A stretch of 64,000 bases of DNA from Stappia sp. MMSF_3263 (GTDB lineage: Bacteria > Pseudomonadota > Alphaproteobacteria > Rhizobiales > Stappiaceae), in contig NZ_JASHIK010000001.1 in NCBI RefSeq assembly GCF_030733745.1, positions 372,001 through 436,000 of the forward strand, in the 5' to 3' direction. The position numbers and the translations under genes are program-made. A model generated the notes under the pieces. It made no database searches. It was not told the origin of the DNA and was given only the letters and a program-made list of their open reading frames with translations. Of this stretch, positions 8,804 through 18,201 are shown in pieces. The number at the start of each line of letters is the position of its first letter. Positions within the stretch are counted from its first letter, which is position 1.

Positions 8804-8938
8804 CGGTTCTCTCCGGTGATCAGATGAGCGCAGACTAGAGGCCCGGAATGTCACTTGCGGTTCCGTTCCGACCAGGTTTGAACCCGATCCGGTCACACCG
8901 GCTTTGCCGGGCGTCAGCCGATGGCCTAGTCTCGCGCC

Positions 8939-9799
8939 ATGATGGACAACGGTTTTTTGAGAAACGAACTGGCAAGCCGGCTGCGCGAGGGATTGTCGCG
9001 CTTCCGCCTCGAGGGCGTGACCGGAATGTCGGAGCACGCGCCCGGACTGTTCTCCTACTGCGCGCTCGAACGGGAGAGGCTGGCCTGTGTACGGCTTGAC
9101 CAGCCGCTGATCGGCATCGTGCTGTCCGGGGCGAAGGAGGTGTGGCTCGGAGACGTGTCGGAACGGTTTTCCGCCGGAACGGCGTTCGTCCTGCCTGCGG
9201 CGGTCGACCTGGAGATCGTCAACGAGCCCGATGGACGGACGCATCTTTACCAGTCGCTGATCCTGCCGGTCGAGCCGGACATGCTGCCCCAGGTCGGCCC
9301 GGGCGAAACGGCAAGGGTGCCGTCGCAAGACACCTTTGTCGTTCCCCTGACACCCGGGCGGGTCCAGGCCCTGCTGCATGCGGCCGACGCCATTGATGCA
9401 GGACCGGCGGAGGCCGTCCTGCGCACGGCGCGGCTTCACGAACTGCTTGCCCTGCTGCACGACGCACCGGCCGCAAGGCCGCTCTTCGACGTGACGCTCG
9501 CCGAGCGTGTCGCCCGTCTCGTGCGCGCCGAACTGGACAGGAGATGGACGGCAGCCGACATCGCCACGCGTCTGGCCTTGTCGGAATCGACGCTGCGGCG
9601 CCGCCTCGCGGGCGAAGGGCAGGCGCTGTCGGTGATCCTGCGACGCGAGAGAATGGGTGTTGCACGCCGGCTGATCGCGCAAGGCGCGGCAAGCGGAGCG
9701 GCCGGGCTGGCCGTCGGTTATGCGTCAAGGGCGCATTTCGCCCGGGCCTTCCGCGCCACCTTTGGGGTCAATCCGGCCGAGGTGACGTCCCTGTCCTAG
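8939..9799 (+). CDS. AraC-family transcriptional regulator
   Basis: A 286-residue regulator. The amino domain (about 20-130: LDQPLIGIVLSGAKEVWLGD, FSAGTAFVLPAAVDLEIVNEP) is a cupin-like sensor. The carboxy domain has two HTH units, WTAADIATRLALSESTLRRRLAGEGQ and a shorter second helix region ending RATFGVNPAEV. It is divergent from the SMP-30-like gene, its probable target. Its TAG stop is read through the palindrome CTAG, which also supplies the stop of the convergent moaB. Start at 8939 or the next codon (ATGATG). Confidence 0.88.
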   Translation: MMDNGFLRNELASRLREGLSRFRLEGVTGMSEHAPGLFSYCALERERLACVRLDQPLIGIVLSGAKEVWLGDVSERFSAGTAFVLPAAVDLEIVNEPDGRTHLYQSLILPVEPDMLPQVGPGETARVPSQDTFVVPLTPGRVQALLHAADAIDAGPAEAVLRTARLHELLALLHDAPAARPLFDVTLAERVARLVRAELDRRWTAADIATRLALSESTLRRRLAGEGQALSVILRRERMGVARRLIAQGAASGAAGLAVGYASRAHFARAFRATFGVNPAEVTSLS

Positions 9800-10353
9800 G
9801 CCTCGCGCAGCTTGCCGCGCTTCAGGTGCTCGTCCAGTCTCGGCATTATTTCGACGAAGTTGCAGGGCATGTGGCGGTAGTCGAGCTGCCACTTCAGAAT
9901 TCCGTCCCAGGCATCCTTGCAGGCGCCGGGCGAGCCTGGCAGCACGAACACATAGGTCGCGTCGATGACGCCGCCGGTCGCGCGGGACTGGATCGTCGAG
10001 GTGCCGATCTTGTCGTAGGAGATGCGATGGAAGACTTCGGAGAAGCCGTCCATGCGCTTGTCGAACAGCGGCTCGATCGCCTCCGGCGTCACGTCGCGGC
10101 CGGTGAAGCCGGTGCCGCCGGTGGTGATCACCACGTCGACGCCGTCCGACTGGGTCCAGCCCTTCACGACGGTGCGGATCTTCTCCACATCGTCGGTGAC
10201 GATGTCCCGGCCGGCGAGAACGTGACCCGCCTCGGTGATCCGGGTGGCGAGCGTCGTGCCCGAGCGGTCCTCCTCCAGCGACCGAGTGTCAGACACGGTC
10301 AGTACCGCGATGTTGAGAGGGACGAAGGGACGGCTGTCATCAATGCGATGCAT
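9796..10353 (-). CDS. moaB: Molybdenum cofactor biosynthesis protein B
   Basis: A 185-residue MoaB/Mog-type protein that adenylylates or handles molybdopterin on the way to molybdenum cofactor. Motifs: NIAVLTVSDTRSLEEDRSG at the amino end, the nucleotide/MPT loop TTGGTGFTGRDVTPEA, and FVLPGSPGACKDAWDGIL. Start 10353 (MHRIDDSRPF) is preferred, with AGAGGA upstream; the frame is open to 10431. No other moa gene lies nearby. The stop overlaps that of the convergent AraC gene by four bases. Confidence 0.95.
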   Translation of the reverse strand: MHRIDDSRPFVPLNIAVLTVSDTRSLEEDRSGTTLATRITEAGHVLAGRDIVTDDVEKIRTVVKGWTQSDGVDVVITTGGTGFTGRDVTPEAIEPLFDKRMDGFSEVFHRISYDKIGTSTIQSRATGGVIDATYVFVLPGSPGACKDAWDGILKWQLDYRHMPCNFVEIMPRLDEHLKRGKLREA

Positions 10354-10508
10354 GAGCGTGGTGATCCTCTGAGGGACTGCGGGCGGGCAAGACAAGCACG
10401 CGATTGCGGTGCAGGATAGGGCGGTCGGCACCCGCGCGCCAGACGGCGAGCGGTCGCAGGCGCAAGGCGCGGCGGTTGTGCCGCGCCAGCAGGCAGGGAG
10501 GCGAGGGG

Positions 10509-11180
10509 ATGGATTGGACGAGGTCCATCGATGCCTATTGCGAACGGCTCGATCCCGGGTTCTGGGCCGAGCCGGTCAATGCGTTGACCAATGCTGGCTT
10601 TCTCGTTGCCGCCGTTGCTGTCTGGATTTTCTGGCGCGCGGAACAGCAGCGCGATGTGCCACGCACGCCTGCCGGCGACTGGGCAGTGCCCGCGCTCATA
10701 TTCATCCTTTTCGTGATCGGCATCGGATCGTTTCTGTTTCACACCATCGCCACGCGCTGGTCGGCGCTAGCCGATGTGGTGCCGATTGCCGTCTTCATCC
10801 ATTTCTATTTCTTCCTGGCGATGCGGCGCATTCTTTGTCTTGGACTTGTCCTCTCGGTGGCGCTGACCCTTGTCTTCCTGTTCGCAGGCTACGGGGTGGC
10901 GCCGCTGCTTTCCGGGGCGATCGGCTCCTCCGCCAGCTACGTGCCGGCGGCTGTCGCCATCCTGGCTGTGGCCGCGGTGGCCCGCCGGCTCAACCGCGCG
11001 GCGGCAGGCCCGCTTGCGCTCGTCGGGGCGATCTTCATGATTTCCCTTGCCTTCAGGACGGCCGATATCCCATTTTGCCCGTCTTTCCCTTTGGGAACGC
11101 ATTTCGTATGGCATTGCCTGAATGCCGTGGTCCTGTACCTGTTGATTCGCACCCTCATCCGGACGAGCCTGCGCTCGTGA
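10509..11180 (+). CDS. Ceramidase-family integral membrane protein
   Basis: A 223-residue protein with about seven hydrophobic segments. It matches the alkaline-ceramidase/CREST pattern: DPGFWAEPVNALTN near the start, GSFLFHTIATRWSALADVVPI in the middle and GTHFVWHCLNAVVLYLLI near the end, which supply the Ser, Asp and His residues expected for a Zn-dependent membrane hydrolase. The bacterial members are mostly uncharacterised, so lipid-amide hydrolysis is a family inference. GGGAGGCGAGGGG precedes the ATG at 10509. Divergent from moaB. Confidence 0.82.
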   Translation: MDWTRSIDAYCERLDPGFWAEPVNALTNAGFLVAAVAVWIFWRAEQQRDVPRTPAGDWAVPALIFILFVIGIGSFLFHTIATRWSALADVVPIAVFIHFYFFLAMRRILCLGLVLSVALTLVFLFAGYGVAPLLSGAIGSSASYVPAAVAILAVAAVARRLNRAAAGPLALVGAIFMISLAFRTADIPFCPSFPLGTHFVWHCLNAVVLYLLIRTLIRTSLRS

Positions 11181-11277
11181 GAGACGAGGCACCGGTTGGG
11201 GGCGAGTTCGAAGGGGAGGGGAGCGGGTCGATGGTAAGCCGTCGCAAGTTTCGTCAGCCAGCCTCAAGTGGATCGTC

Positions 11278-13581
11278 ATGACCGACAAGAAGACACCGGA
11301 AACGCCCGCCAACGATCTCGACGAGGCAGCTCTCTTCTACCACCGCTACCCGCATCCGGGGAAACTGGAGATCCAGGCGACCAAGCCGCTCGGCAACCAG
11401 CGCGACCTTGCCCTTGCCTATTCACCTGGCGTCGCCGCGCCTTGCATGGAGATCGCCCGCGATCCCTCGCTCGCGGCGGACTATACCGCGCGCGGCAACC
11501 TCGTTGCGGTCATCTCCAACGGGACCGCCGTTCTCGGCCTCGGCGCCATCGGGCCGCTTGCTTCCAAGCCGGTCATGGAAGGCAAGGCGGTCCTGTTCAA
11601 GAAGTTCGCCGGCATCGACGTCTTCGACATCGAGGTCGACGAGCTCGATGTCGACCGCTTCGTCGACGCGGTGGCGGTGCTGGAGCCGACCTTCGGCGGC
11701 ATCAACCTGGAAGACATCAAGGCCCCCGAGTGCTTCATGATCGAGCGCGCATTGCGCGAGCGGATGAACATTCCCGTCTTCCACGACGATCAGCACGGCA
11801 CGGCGATCATTGTTGCGGCCGCCGTCAAGAACGCGCTGGAGCTGGCCGGCAAGGACATCTCCGAGGTGAAAATCGTCGCCTCGGGCGCCGGGGCCGCGGC
11901 ACTCGCCTGCCTCAACCTGCTGGTGTCGCTGGGCGCGCGCCACGAGAACATCTTCGTCACCGACATCGAGGGTGTGGTCTACAAGGGCCGCGAGACCCTG
12001 ATGGACGAGTGGAAATCGGTCTTCGCCCAGGAGACGGATGCCCGCACCCTGGCCGACGTCATCCCGGGAGCGGACGTCTTTCTGGGCCTGTCCGCCGCCG
12101 GCGTGCTGAAGCCGGAGATGGTCGCGAGCATGGCGGAAAAGCCGCTGATCCTGGCGCTCGCCAACCCGCGGCCGGAGATCATGCCGGAGGCGGCGCTCGC
12201 CGTGCGCGACGACGTGATGATGTGCACGGGCCGCTCGGACTATCCCAACCAGGTCAACAACGTCCTCTGCTTCCCCTACATCTTCCGCGGTGCGCTCGAT
12301 GTCGGCGCGACCTCGATCAATGAGGAGATGAAGCTCGCGGCCGTCGCGGCGATTGCCGAACTGGCCCGGGAGGAGCCGTCCGAGATTGCGGCGCGGGCCT
12401 ATGGCGGCGTCAGCGAGACCTTCGGGCCAAAATACCTGATCCCCTCGCCCTTCGACCAGCGTCTCATCCTGCGCATCGCGCCGGCGGTGGCGCGCGCAGC
12501 GATGGAGACCGGTGTCGCCGCCCGGCCGATCGAGGATTTCGACGCCTATCACGACAGGCTCAACCGGTTCGTTTTCCGCTCCGGCCTGATCATGAAGCCG
12601 ATCATCGCGGCCGCCCGTGACAGCGACACGCGCATCATCTACTCCAACGGCGAGGACGAGCGTGTGCTGCGTGCAGCACAGGTGCTGATCGAGGACCGGC
12701 TGGCACGACCGATCCTGATCGGACGTCCGTCGGTGATCGAGGCACGCTGCGAGCGTTTCGGCCTCAGGGTCAGGCCGGGCCGCGAATTCGAATGCATCAA
12801 TCCGGAGGACGATCCGCGCTACCGCGACTATGTCGACAGCCTGCTGTCGCTGATCGGCCGGCGCGGCGTGACGCCCGAGGCGGCGCGCACCATGGTGCGC
12901 TCCAACACCACGGTGATCGGCGCGCTGGCCTTGCATCGCGGCGAGGCGGATGCGCTGATCTGCGGGCTCGAGGGCCGCTACTCCAAGCATCTGGCCGACG
13001 TGCGGGGCATTATCGGCACGGCGCCCGGCGTTCAGGATTTCTCCGCCCTGTCGCTGCTGATCAATTCGGGCGGTGCGACCTTCTTCACCGACACCTATGT
13101 CACCATCGACCCTTGCGCCCGCGAGATTGCCGAAACGACGATGCTCGCCGCCGAGGAAATCCGCCGCTTCGGCATCACCCCGCGCGCGGCTCTCCTTTCG
13201 GCCTCCAACTTCGGTTCACGGGACATGGAGTCGGCGGAAAGGATGCGCGAGGCCCTCGCCATGTTGCAGGAACTTGCCCCCGATCTGGAGGTCGATGGCG
13301 AAATGCACGGCGACAGCGCGCTGTCGGTGGCGATGCGCGGACGGGTGATGCCGGACTCACGCCTGACCGGCGAGGCGAACCTGCTGGTCTTCCCCTCGCT
13401 CGATGCGGCCAACATCGCTCTCAACCTCGTCAAGGTGATGACCGACAGCCTGCATGTCGGCCCGATCCTGCTCGGCACGGCCAAGCCCATGCACATTCTC
13501 ACCCCGTCGGTAACCTCGCGCGGCGTGGTGAACATGTCGGCCTTCGCTGCCGTGGAAGCTCAGACCCGCAGCCGCGCCTGA
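11278..13581 (+). CDS. maeB: NADP-dependent malic enzyme, MaeB type
   Basis: Oxidative decarboxylation of malate to pyruvate with NADP+, linking the TCA cycle to gluconeogenesis. The 767 residues comprise a malic enzyme region to about 430 ([50 protein letters not shown]) and a phosphotransacetylase-like region from about 440 to the end ([37 protein letters not shown]). The second domain is regulatory and lacks transferase activity in studied homologues. Length is normal for MaeB/Tme proteins. It stands alone, 97 bases after the ceramidase-like gene. Confidence 0.95.
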   Translation: MTDKKTPETPANDLDEAALFYHRYPHPGKLEIQATKPLGNQRDLALAYSPGVAAPCMEIARDPSLAADYTARGNLVAVISNGTAVLGLGAIGPLASKPVMEGKAVLFKKFAGIDVFDIEVDELDVDRFVDAVAVLEPTFGGINLEDIKAPECFMIERALRERMNIPVFHDDQHGTAIIVAAAVKNALELAGKDISEVKIVASGAGAAALACLNLLVSLGARHENIFVTDIEGVVYKGRETLMDEWKSVFAQETDARTLADVIPGADVFLGLSAAGVLKPEMVASMAEKPLILALANPRPEIMPEAALAVRDDVMMCTGRSDYPNQVNNVLCFPYIFRGALDVGATSINEEMKLAAVAAIAELAREEPSEIAARAYGGVSETFGPKYLIPSPFDQRLILRIAPAVARAAMETGVAARPIEDFDAYHDRLNRFVFRSGLIMKPIIAAARDSDTRIIYSNGEDERVLRAAQVLIEDRLARPILIGRPSVIEARCERFGLRVRPGREFECINPEDDPRYRDYVDSLLSLIGRRGVTPEAARTMVRSNTTVIGALALHRGEADALICGLEGRYSKHLADVRGIIGTAPGVQDFSALSLLINSGGATFFTDTYVTIDPCAREIAETTMLAAEEIRRFGITPRAALLSASNFGSRDMESAERMREALAMLQELAPDLEVDGEMHGDSALSVAMRGRVMPDSRLTGEANLLVFPSLDAANIALNLVKVMTDSLHVGPILLGTAKPMHILTPSVTSRGVVNMSAFAAVEAQTRSRA

Positions 13582-13690
13582 CCAGAATTCATTTGCCGGC
13601 TTTGTCATGATCGTGTTGACTCGCGTCATGAAAGCGTCGTCCGGCTGATGCATCCTGACTGGGCCGGAGAGGCGCTGCAGGGTGGAAACG

Positions 13691-14248
13691 ATGGCACATG
13701 TTCTGGTGGTCTACGCGACGACGGAAGGCCAGACGCAAAAGATCGCGGGCCGCGTCGCCGACTGGCTGCGGGCCGCCGGCGACCAGGCGACGCTGGTCGA
13801 TGCCCGCGCCGCCGCGGCGCTTGAGCTCGGCACCTTCGATGCGGCGATCCTGGCCGCCTCGCTTCATGTCGGGCGTCACCAGGCCGAGATGGTCGATTTC
13901 ATTCGCAAGCAGCGCGCCCGGCTCGACCGTGTGCCCACCGCCTTCATCTCGGTCAGCCTGTCGGCGACCTCCAGGCTGGAGGAGGATCTTGCCGGGGCCC
14001 GGGCCGCGGTGGAGGACATGTTCGACGAACTCGACTGGGAGGCAACGAGCGTGCATCTCGCCGCCGGGGCCGTGCACGACCGGCGCATGAGCTTTCTCAA
14101 GCGCTGGGTCATCCACCGGATCCTGCGCGAGAAGGGCGTTTCGATGGATCCGTCCGGCGACATGGAGTTCACGGACTGGGCCGCCCTCGATGTTTTCCTG
14201 CAGACCTTCATGGAACGGGCGAGGACAGCGGGACGCGAATACGCGTGA
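13691..14248 (+). CDS. HemG-like flavodoxin-domain protein
   Basis: A 185-residue flavodoxin-fold protein similar to menaquinone-dependent protoporphyrinogen IX dehydrogenase HemG. The FMN phosphate loop is YATTEGQTQKIA (about residues 8-19); further blocks are FDAAILAASLHVGRHQAEMVDFI and TAFISVSLSA. Start is placed at ATG 13691, with AGGGTGG upstream, rather than the in-frame GTG at 13682. Heme synthesis is the family assignment; a general quinone/flavin redox role cannot be excluded. Convergent with ETF-QO. Confidence 0.8.
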   Translation: MAHVLVVYATTEGQTQKIAGRVADWLRAAGDQATLVDARAAAALELGTFDAAILAASLHVGRHQAEMVDFIRKQRARLDRVPTAFISVSLSATSRLEEDLAGARAAVEDMFDELDWEATSVHLAAGAVHDRRMSFLKRWVIHRILREKGVSMDPSGDMEFTDWAALDVFLQTFMERARTAGREYA

Positions 14249-14269
14249 GGCCGCGCGATGCGCGGCCTC
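14247..14269 (+). terminator. Hairpin at the end of the hemG-like gene
   Basis: GAGGCCGCGC-gat-GCGCGGCCTC, a perfect 10-bp stem that begins inside the stop codon. The tail is CTGACTTGACTT, without a strong T run. Confidence 0.6.
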
Positions 14270-14290
14270 CTGACTTGACTTGCTCGAGGA

Positions 14291-14314
14291 TGAAACCGCC
14301 CGAAAAGGGGCGGT
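14291..14314 (-). terminator. Terminator of ETF-QO gene
   Basis: On the minus strand, ACCGCCC-cttttc-GGGCGGT is followed by TTCATCC, four bases beyond the ETF-QO stop. Confidence 0.7.
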
Positions 14315-14317
14315 GTC

Positions 14318-15997
14318 TCACATGTTCGGGTAGTTCGGTCCCCCGGCCCCTTCCGGCACGGTCCAGGTGATATTGCCGTTCGGATCCTTGATGTCGCAGG
14401 TCTTGCAGTGGACGCAGTTCTGCGCGTTGATCTGGAAGCGCGGGGCGTCCTCGCCTTCCTCGATCCATTCATAGACGCCGGCCGGGCAGTAGCGGTTCGA
14501 GGGGCCGGCGAAGACGTCATGTTCCGACGCCTTCTGCAGTGCCTCGTCCTTCACCTTCAGATGGATCGGCTGGTCTTCCTCGTGATTTGTGTTCGACAGG
14601 AACACGGAGGAGAGCTTGTCGAAGGAGACCTCGCCGTCCGGCTTCGGATAGGCGATGGGGCTGTGCCTGGAAGCCGGCTCAAGGCCTTCGGAATCGCGCT
14701 TGCCGTGCGAGAGCGTACCGAAGAAGGAGACACCGAAAAGCTCGTTGGTCCACATGTCGAGGCCGCCGAGCATGGTGCCCAGCAGCGTGCCGAAACGCGA
14801 CAGCAGCGGCTTGACGTTGCGCACCTTCTTCAGGTCGCGGCCGATCTCGCTCTCGCGCCAGGCAGTGTCGTAGTGACCGAGCTCGCTGTTCGCCTCGCCG
14901 CGCGCGATCGCCGCCGCGACTTCCTCGGCCGCCAGCATGCCCGACAGCATGGCATTGTGCGAACCCTTGATGCGTGGCACGTTGACGAAGCCGGCCGAAC
15001 AGCCGATGAGCAACCCGCCGGGGAAGGAGAGTTTCGGAACCGACTGGTAGCCACCCTCGGTGATGGCGCGCGCGCCGTAGGAGATGCGCTTGCCGCCCTC
15101 GAACGTGTCGCGGATGGCCGGGTGGGTCTTGAACCGCTGGAACTCGTCGAAGGGCGACAGATACGGGTTCTTGTAGTTGAGGTGGACGACGAAGCCGACG
15201 GCGACCTGATTGTCCTCAAGGTGATAGAGGAACGAGCCGCCACCGGTCCTGTTGTCGAGCGGCCAGCCGAAGGAATGCTGGACGAGGCCCGGACGGTGCT
15301 GCTCCGGCGCGACCTGCCACAGCTCCTTGATGCCGATGCCGAATTTCGGGAAATCGCTGTCCTTGTCGAGGTCGAAGCGGGCGATCAGCTCCTTGGCCAG
15401 CGAGCCGCGCACGCCTTCCGCGATCAGCACGTATTTGCCGCGCAGCTCCATGCCGCGGGTGAAACCGGCGTTCGGCTTGCCGTCGCGGCCGACGCCCATG
15501 TCGCCGGTGGCGACGCCCACGACACGGCCCTCGTCGTCGTAGAGCACCTCGGCGGCGGCGAAGCCGGGATAGATCTCGACGCCAAGCCCTTCCGCCTTTT
15601 CGGCTAGCCAGCGGCAGACATTGCCAAGGGAAACGATGTAGTTGCCGTGATTGTTCATCAGCGGCGGCATCATCAGGTTCGGCAGGCGCATGGAGCCCGC
15701 CGGCCCGAGCACGAGGAAATGATCGGCCGTCACCTCCGTCTTGAACGGGGTGTCGGCTTCCTCGCGCCAGCCCGGCAGCAGCTTGTCGACACCGACCGGG
15801 TCGACCACGGCGCCGGAAAGGATGTGGGCGCCGACTTCCGAGCCTTTTTCCAGCACGACGACGGAGAGCTCCTCGCCCTTTTCCGCGGCGATCTGCTTGA
15901 GCCGGATCGCGGCGGACAGGCCGGCCGGACCGGCGCCGACAATCACGACGTCGAAATCCATGCTCTCGCGTTCGCCCAGCGTCTCCGTTTCGCTCAT
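14318..15997 (-). CDS. Electron transfer flavoprotein-ubiquinone oxidoreductase
   Basis: Membrane-associated ETF-QO passes electrons from acyl-CoA and other dehydrogenases, via ETF, to ubiquinone. The 559-residue product has an FAD Rossmann motif (VGAGPAGLSAA, residues 20-30), the redox core, and a carboxy-terminal [4Fe-4S] cluster: CPAGVYEW plus CVHCKTCDIKDP. It ends EGAGGPNYPNM, as usual. Start 15997 follows GAGGGAGAG; the frame extends upstream without coding character. An isolated gene; a palindrome of the LiuR type lies about 100 bases upstream. Confidence 0.96.
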   Translation of the reverse strand: MSETETLGERESMDFDVVIVGAGPAGLSAAIRLKQIAAEKGEELSVVVLEKGSEVGAHILSGAVVDPVGVDKLLPGWREEADTPFKTEVTADHFLVLGPAGSMRLPNLMMPPLMNNHGNYIVSLGNVCRWLAEKAEGLGVEIYPGFAAAEVLYDDEGRVVGVATGDMGVGRDGKPNAGFTRGMELRGKYVLIAEGVRGSLAKELIARFDLDKDSDFPKFGIGIKELWQVAPEQHRPGLVQHSFGWPLDNRTGGGSFLYHLEDNQVAVGFVVHLNYKNPYLSPFDEFQRFKTHPAIRDTFEGGKRISYGARAITEGGYQSVPKLSFPGGLLIGCSAGFVNVPRIKGSHNAMLSGMLAAEEVAAAIARGEANSELGHYDTAWRESEIGRDLKKVRNVKPLLSRFGTLLGTMLGGLDMWTNELFGVSFFGTLSHGKRDSEGLEPASRHSPIAYPKPDGEVSFDKLSSVFLSNTNHEEDQPIHLKVKDEALQKASEHDVFAGPSNRYCPAGVYEWIEEGEDAPRFQINAQNCVHCKTCDIKDPNGNITWTVPEGAGGPNYPNM

Positions 15998-16097
15998 AGC
16001 ACTCTCCCTCTCATGTGCCCTGTGCCTCGCCTTTTCGCGCTTTCTGTTTAGTGCAGCGCGAAAGTCGCTGCAATGTCGATAAGCCAATGACAGGGAT

Positions 16098-16113
16098 ATT
16101 ACGTTTACGTAAA
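16098..16113 (-). promoter_or_regulatory. Candidate LiuR-like operator upstream of ETF-QO
   Basis: ATTACGTTTACGTAAA, containing the perfect palindrome TTTACGTAAA. It lies between ETF-QO and the divergent uracil-DNA glycosylase gene. The pattern resembles motifs reported for the MerR-type regulator LiuR of branched-chain amino acid and fatty acid catabolism, a regulon that often includes ETF-QO. Recollected similarity, not a computed match. Confidence 0.45.
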
Positions 16114-16188
16114 GGGCATATGCATTGGTGCCTGTGCGGTCAAGCCCAGGCAATTGCGCTTCGCCGGTCGATGCGGCACAACAGGGAC

Positions 16189-17190
16189 ATGGAACCAGGA
16201 GAACCGATCGACGACCATCCCGCCGGGGACGCGCAGCTTGCCGGCCCGTCGCGTGAGATGTCGGTTGCCGCCGGTCTTGAGGCGCTGCTCGATTTCTATG
16301 TCTCCGCGGGTGCCGATGCCTGGCTGGAGAGCGGGCCGGTCGATGCCTTCGCGCTCACGGCGCGGCCACCGGTCGCGCGCCATCCCCAGAGCGGGCAGAA
16401 TCAGGGTGCGCAGGACCAGGGCGCACAGAACCATGCCGCCCGGCACGATGCGGTGCCCGCGTCCTTGCGCGCCGCGCAGACAGGGCCGGGGGGCGGGCCT
16501 GCGCAGGAGCACGCCCGTCCGGTGGCCCAGCCGCCAGCCGCCCTGACCACAGCCTCGGGCGCGGTCCTGCCGGGTGACGAGGCCGTTGTCGCCGCGCGCG
16601 ATGCGGCCCGCACGGCGGCAACGCTGGAGGAACTGCGTGAGACGCTCGCCCGTTTCGAGGGATGCAACCTGCGCCTGACGGCCAAGTCGCTTGTCTTTGC
16701 CGACGGGCCGGCCAACGCGCCGCTGATGTTTGTCGGCGAGGCGCCGGGCCGCGACGAGGACCTGCGCGGGGTGCCGTTCGTGGGCCGCTCCGGGCAGTTG
16801 CTCGACCGGATGATCGAGGCGATCGGCCTGACGCGCGGCGACGTCTACATCACCAATGTCGTGCCCTGGCGCCCTCCGGGCAACCGGACCCCGAGCCCGC
16901 AGGAAACGGAGATCTGCAAGCCGTTCGTGTTGCGCCAGATCGAGCTTGTGCGCCCGCGCGTGCTGGTCTTCCTGGGAGGTGCGTCCGCCAAGGCGCTGAC
17001 CGGCGCCCAGGAGGGAATCCTGCGCCTGCGCGGACGCTGGACGCAAATGCCGCTCGGCGACGACGGTGCGATCAAGGCGGTGGCGACGCTGCACCCGGCC
17101 TACTTGCTGCGCAACCCGGTGCAGAAGCGGCTCGCCTGGCGCGATTTCCTGGCCGTGCGCGAGGCGCTTGGGTCCCCGCAGGCCGGCTGA
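16189..17190 (+). CDS. Uracil-DNA glycosylase, family 4-like, cluster ligands incomplete
   Basis: A 333-residue DNA repair protein that should excise uracil from DNA. The catalytic half (about residues 145-330) has GEAPGRDEDLRGVPFVGRSG (motif 1), YITNVVPWRPPGNRTP and LHPAYLLRNP (motif 2). Family 4 enzymes bind [4Fe-4S] through four Cys; here only GCNL and EICKP keep Cys, while the second Cys is Arg and the third (usually VKCRPPG) is Trp. The first ~110 residues are a low-complexity Gln/Ala/Pro linker. Start is 16189, or 16171 just upstream. Confidence 0.88.
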   Translation: MEPGEPIDDHPAGDAQLAGPSREMSVAAGLEALLDFYVSAGADAWLESGPVDAFALTARPPVARHPQSGQNQGAQDQGAQNHAARHDAVPASLRAAQTGPGGGPAQEHARPVAQPPAALTTASGAVLPGDEAVVAARDAARTAATLEELRETLARFEGCNLRLTAKSLVFADGPANAPLMFVGEAPGRDEDLRGVPFVGRSGQLLDRMIEAIGLTRGDVYITNVVPWRPPGNRTPSPQETEICKPFVLRQIELVRPRVLVFLGGASAKALTGAQEGILRLRGRWTQMPLGDDGAIKAVATLHPAYLLRNPVQKRLAWRDFLAVREALGSPQAG

Positions 17191-17303
17191 TCGCCGCGTC
17201 GATGGCGTGCACCATCTTTTTCTTCTCGCCGCCGCCACCTATATGGGCAGAGGCCGGTCTTGCGGCTCGCGTGTTTCCGCCTGTTTGATTGAAGGGATTT
17301 CTC

Positions 17304-18170
17304 TTGTTCGACAGTATCCGCCGACGGCTTCCGGGCAAATGGGGCAATGTGCCGACGACAGTTCCGGTCGTCCGCCTGCAGGGCGCCATCGGCATGGCCT
17401 CGCCGCTTCGCCCCGGCCTGTCGCTCGCCACGCTCGCTCCCGTGCTCGACAAGGCCTTCGGTTTTGAGGCTCCCGCAGTGGCGCTGGTCATCAACTCGCC
17501 CGGCGGGTCGCCGGTGCAGTCGCGCCTGATCCATGACCGGATACGGGAGCTTGCAGGGGAAAAGAAGCGCGAGGTGCTCGTCTTCGTCGAGGACGTCGCG
17601 GCCTCGGGCGGCTACATGCTCGCGGTCGCCGGCGACGAGATCTTCGCCGATGCCAGCTCGATCGTCGGCTCCATCGGCGTGGTCTCCGCCGGCTTCGGCT
17701 TCACCGAGGCGATCGCGAGGCTTGGCATCGAGCGGCGGGTGCACACGGCCGGCGAAAGCAAGGCGATCCTCGACCCCTTCCGTCCCGAGCGGGACGAGGA
17801 TGTGCGCCACTTGAAGACGATTCAGCAGGAGATGCACGAGAGCTTTATCGCCTTGGTCAAGGCGCGGCGGGGAGATGTCCTGTCCGAGGCGCCGGACCTT
17901 TTCTCCGGCCTGTTCTGGACGGGCAGCACGTCCCGCGACCTGGGGCTTGTCGATGGCATCGGCAATATCCGCTCGGTCCTGCGCGCAAGGTTCGGGGACA
18001 AGGTGAGGATGCGGCTCGTGGGCGGCCAGCGGTCGATCTTCTCGCGCAAGCAGGGCGTCGGCGTCTCCGGGGCAAGCCTGCTTTCAGGCGGGTCCTTGAG
18101 CGAAGGCTGGGCCGAGGACGCTGTCGCGACGCTGGAGCAGCGCGCATTATGGGCACGCTACGGACTTTAG
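17304..18170 (+). CDS. S49-family serine peptidase (SppA/SohB-like)
   Basis: A 288-residue peptidase of the SppA/SohB group, which cleaves signal peptide remnants or membrane proteins. The Ser-Lys dyad is visible: Ser101 in VEDVAASGGYM and Lys153 in GESKAILDPFRP. INSPGGSPVQS (64-73) is the oxyanion/ClpP-like loop. There is no signal peptide or membrane helix, so it may be cytoplasmic or peripheral. The start is TTG at 17304, preceded by AAGGGA at six-base spacing. A short conserved-looking gene follows after 31 bases. Confidence 0.9.
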   Translation: MFDSIRRRLPGKWGNVPTTVPVVRLQGAIGMASPLRPGLSLATLAPVLDKAFGFEAPAVALVINSPGGSPVQSRLIHDRIRELAGEKKREVLVFVEDVAASGGYMLAVAGDEIFADASSIVGSIGVVSAGFGFTEAIARLGIERRVHTAGESKAILDPFRPERDEDVRHLKTIQQEMHESFIALVKARRGDVLSEAPDLFSGLFWTGSTSRDLGLVDGIGNIRSVLRARFGDKVRMRLVGGQRSIFSRKQGVGVSGASLLSGGSLSEGWAEDAVATLEQRALWARYGL

Positions 18171-18201
18171 GCTGAAGCGACCCTCAGTCCGGGAGGATGG
18201 A

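Noticed and set aside
12760-12785. GGGTCAGGCC inside maeB, similar to the MITE end
   Set aside because: Only eight bases match and it lies in conserved coding sequence; coincidence.
16189-16191. Start at 16015 for the uracil-DNA glycosylase
   Set aside because: The extra 58 residues overlap the ETF-QO start region and the palindrome, and show no domain.
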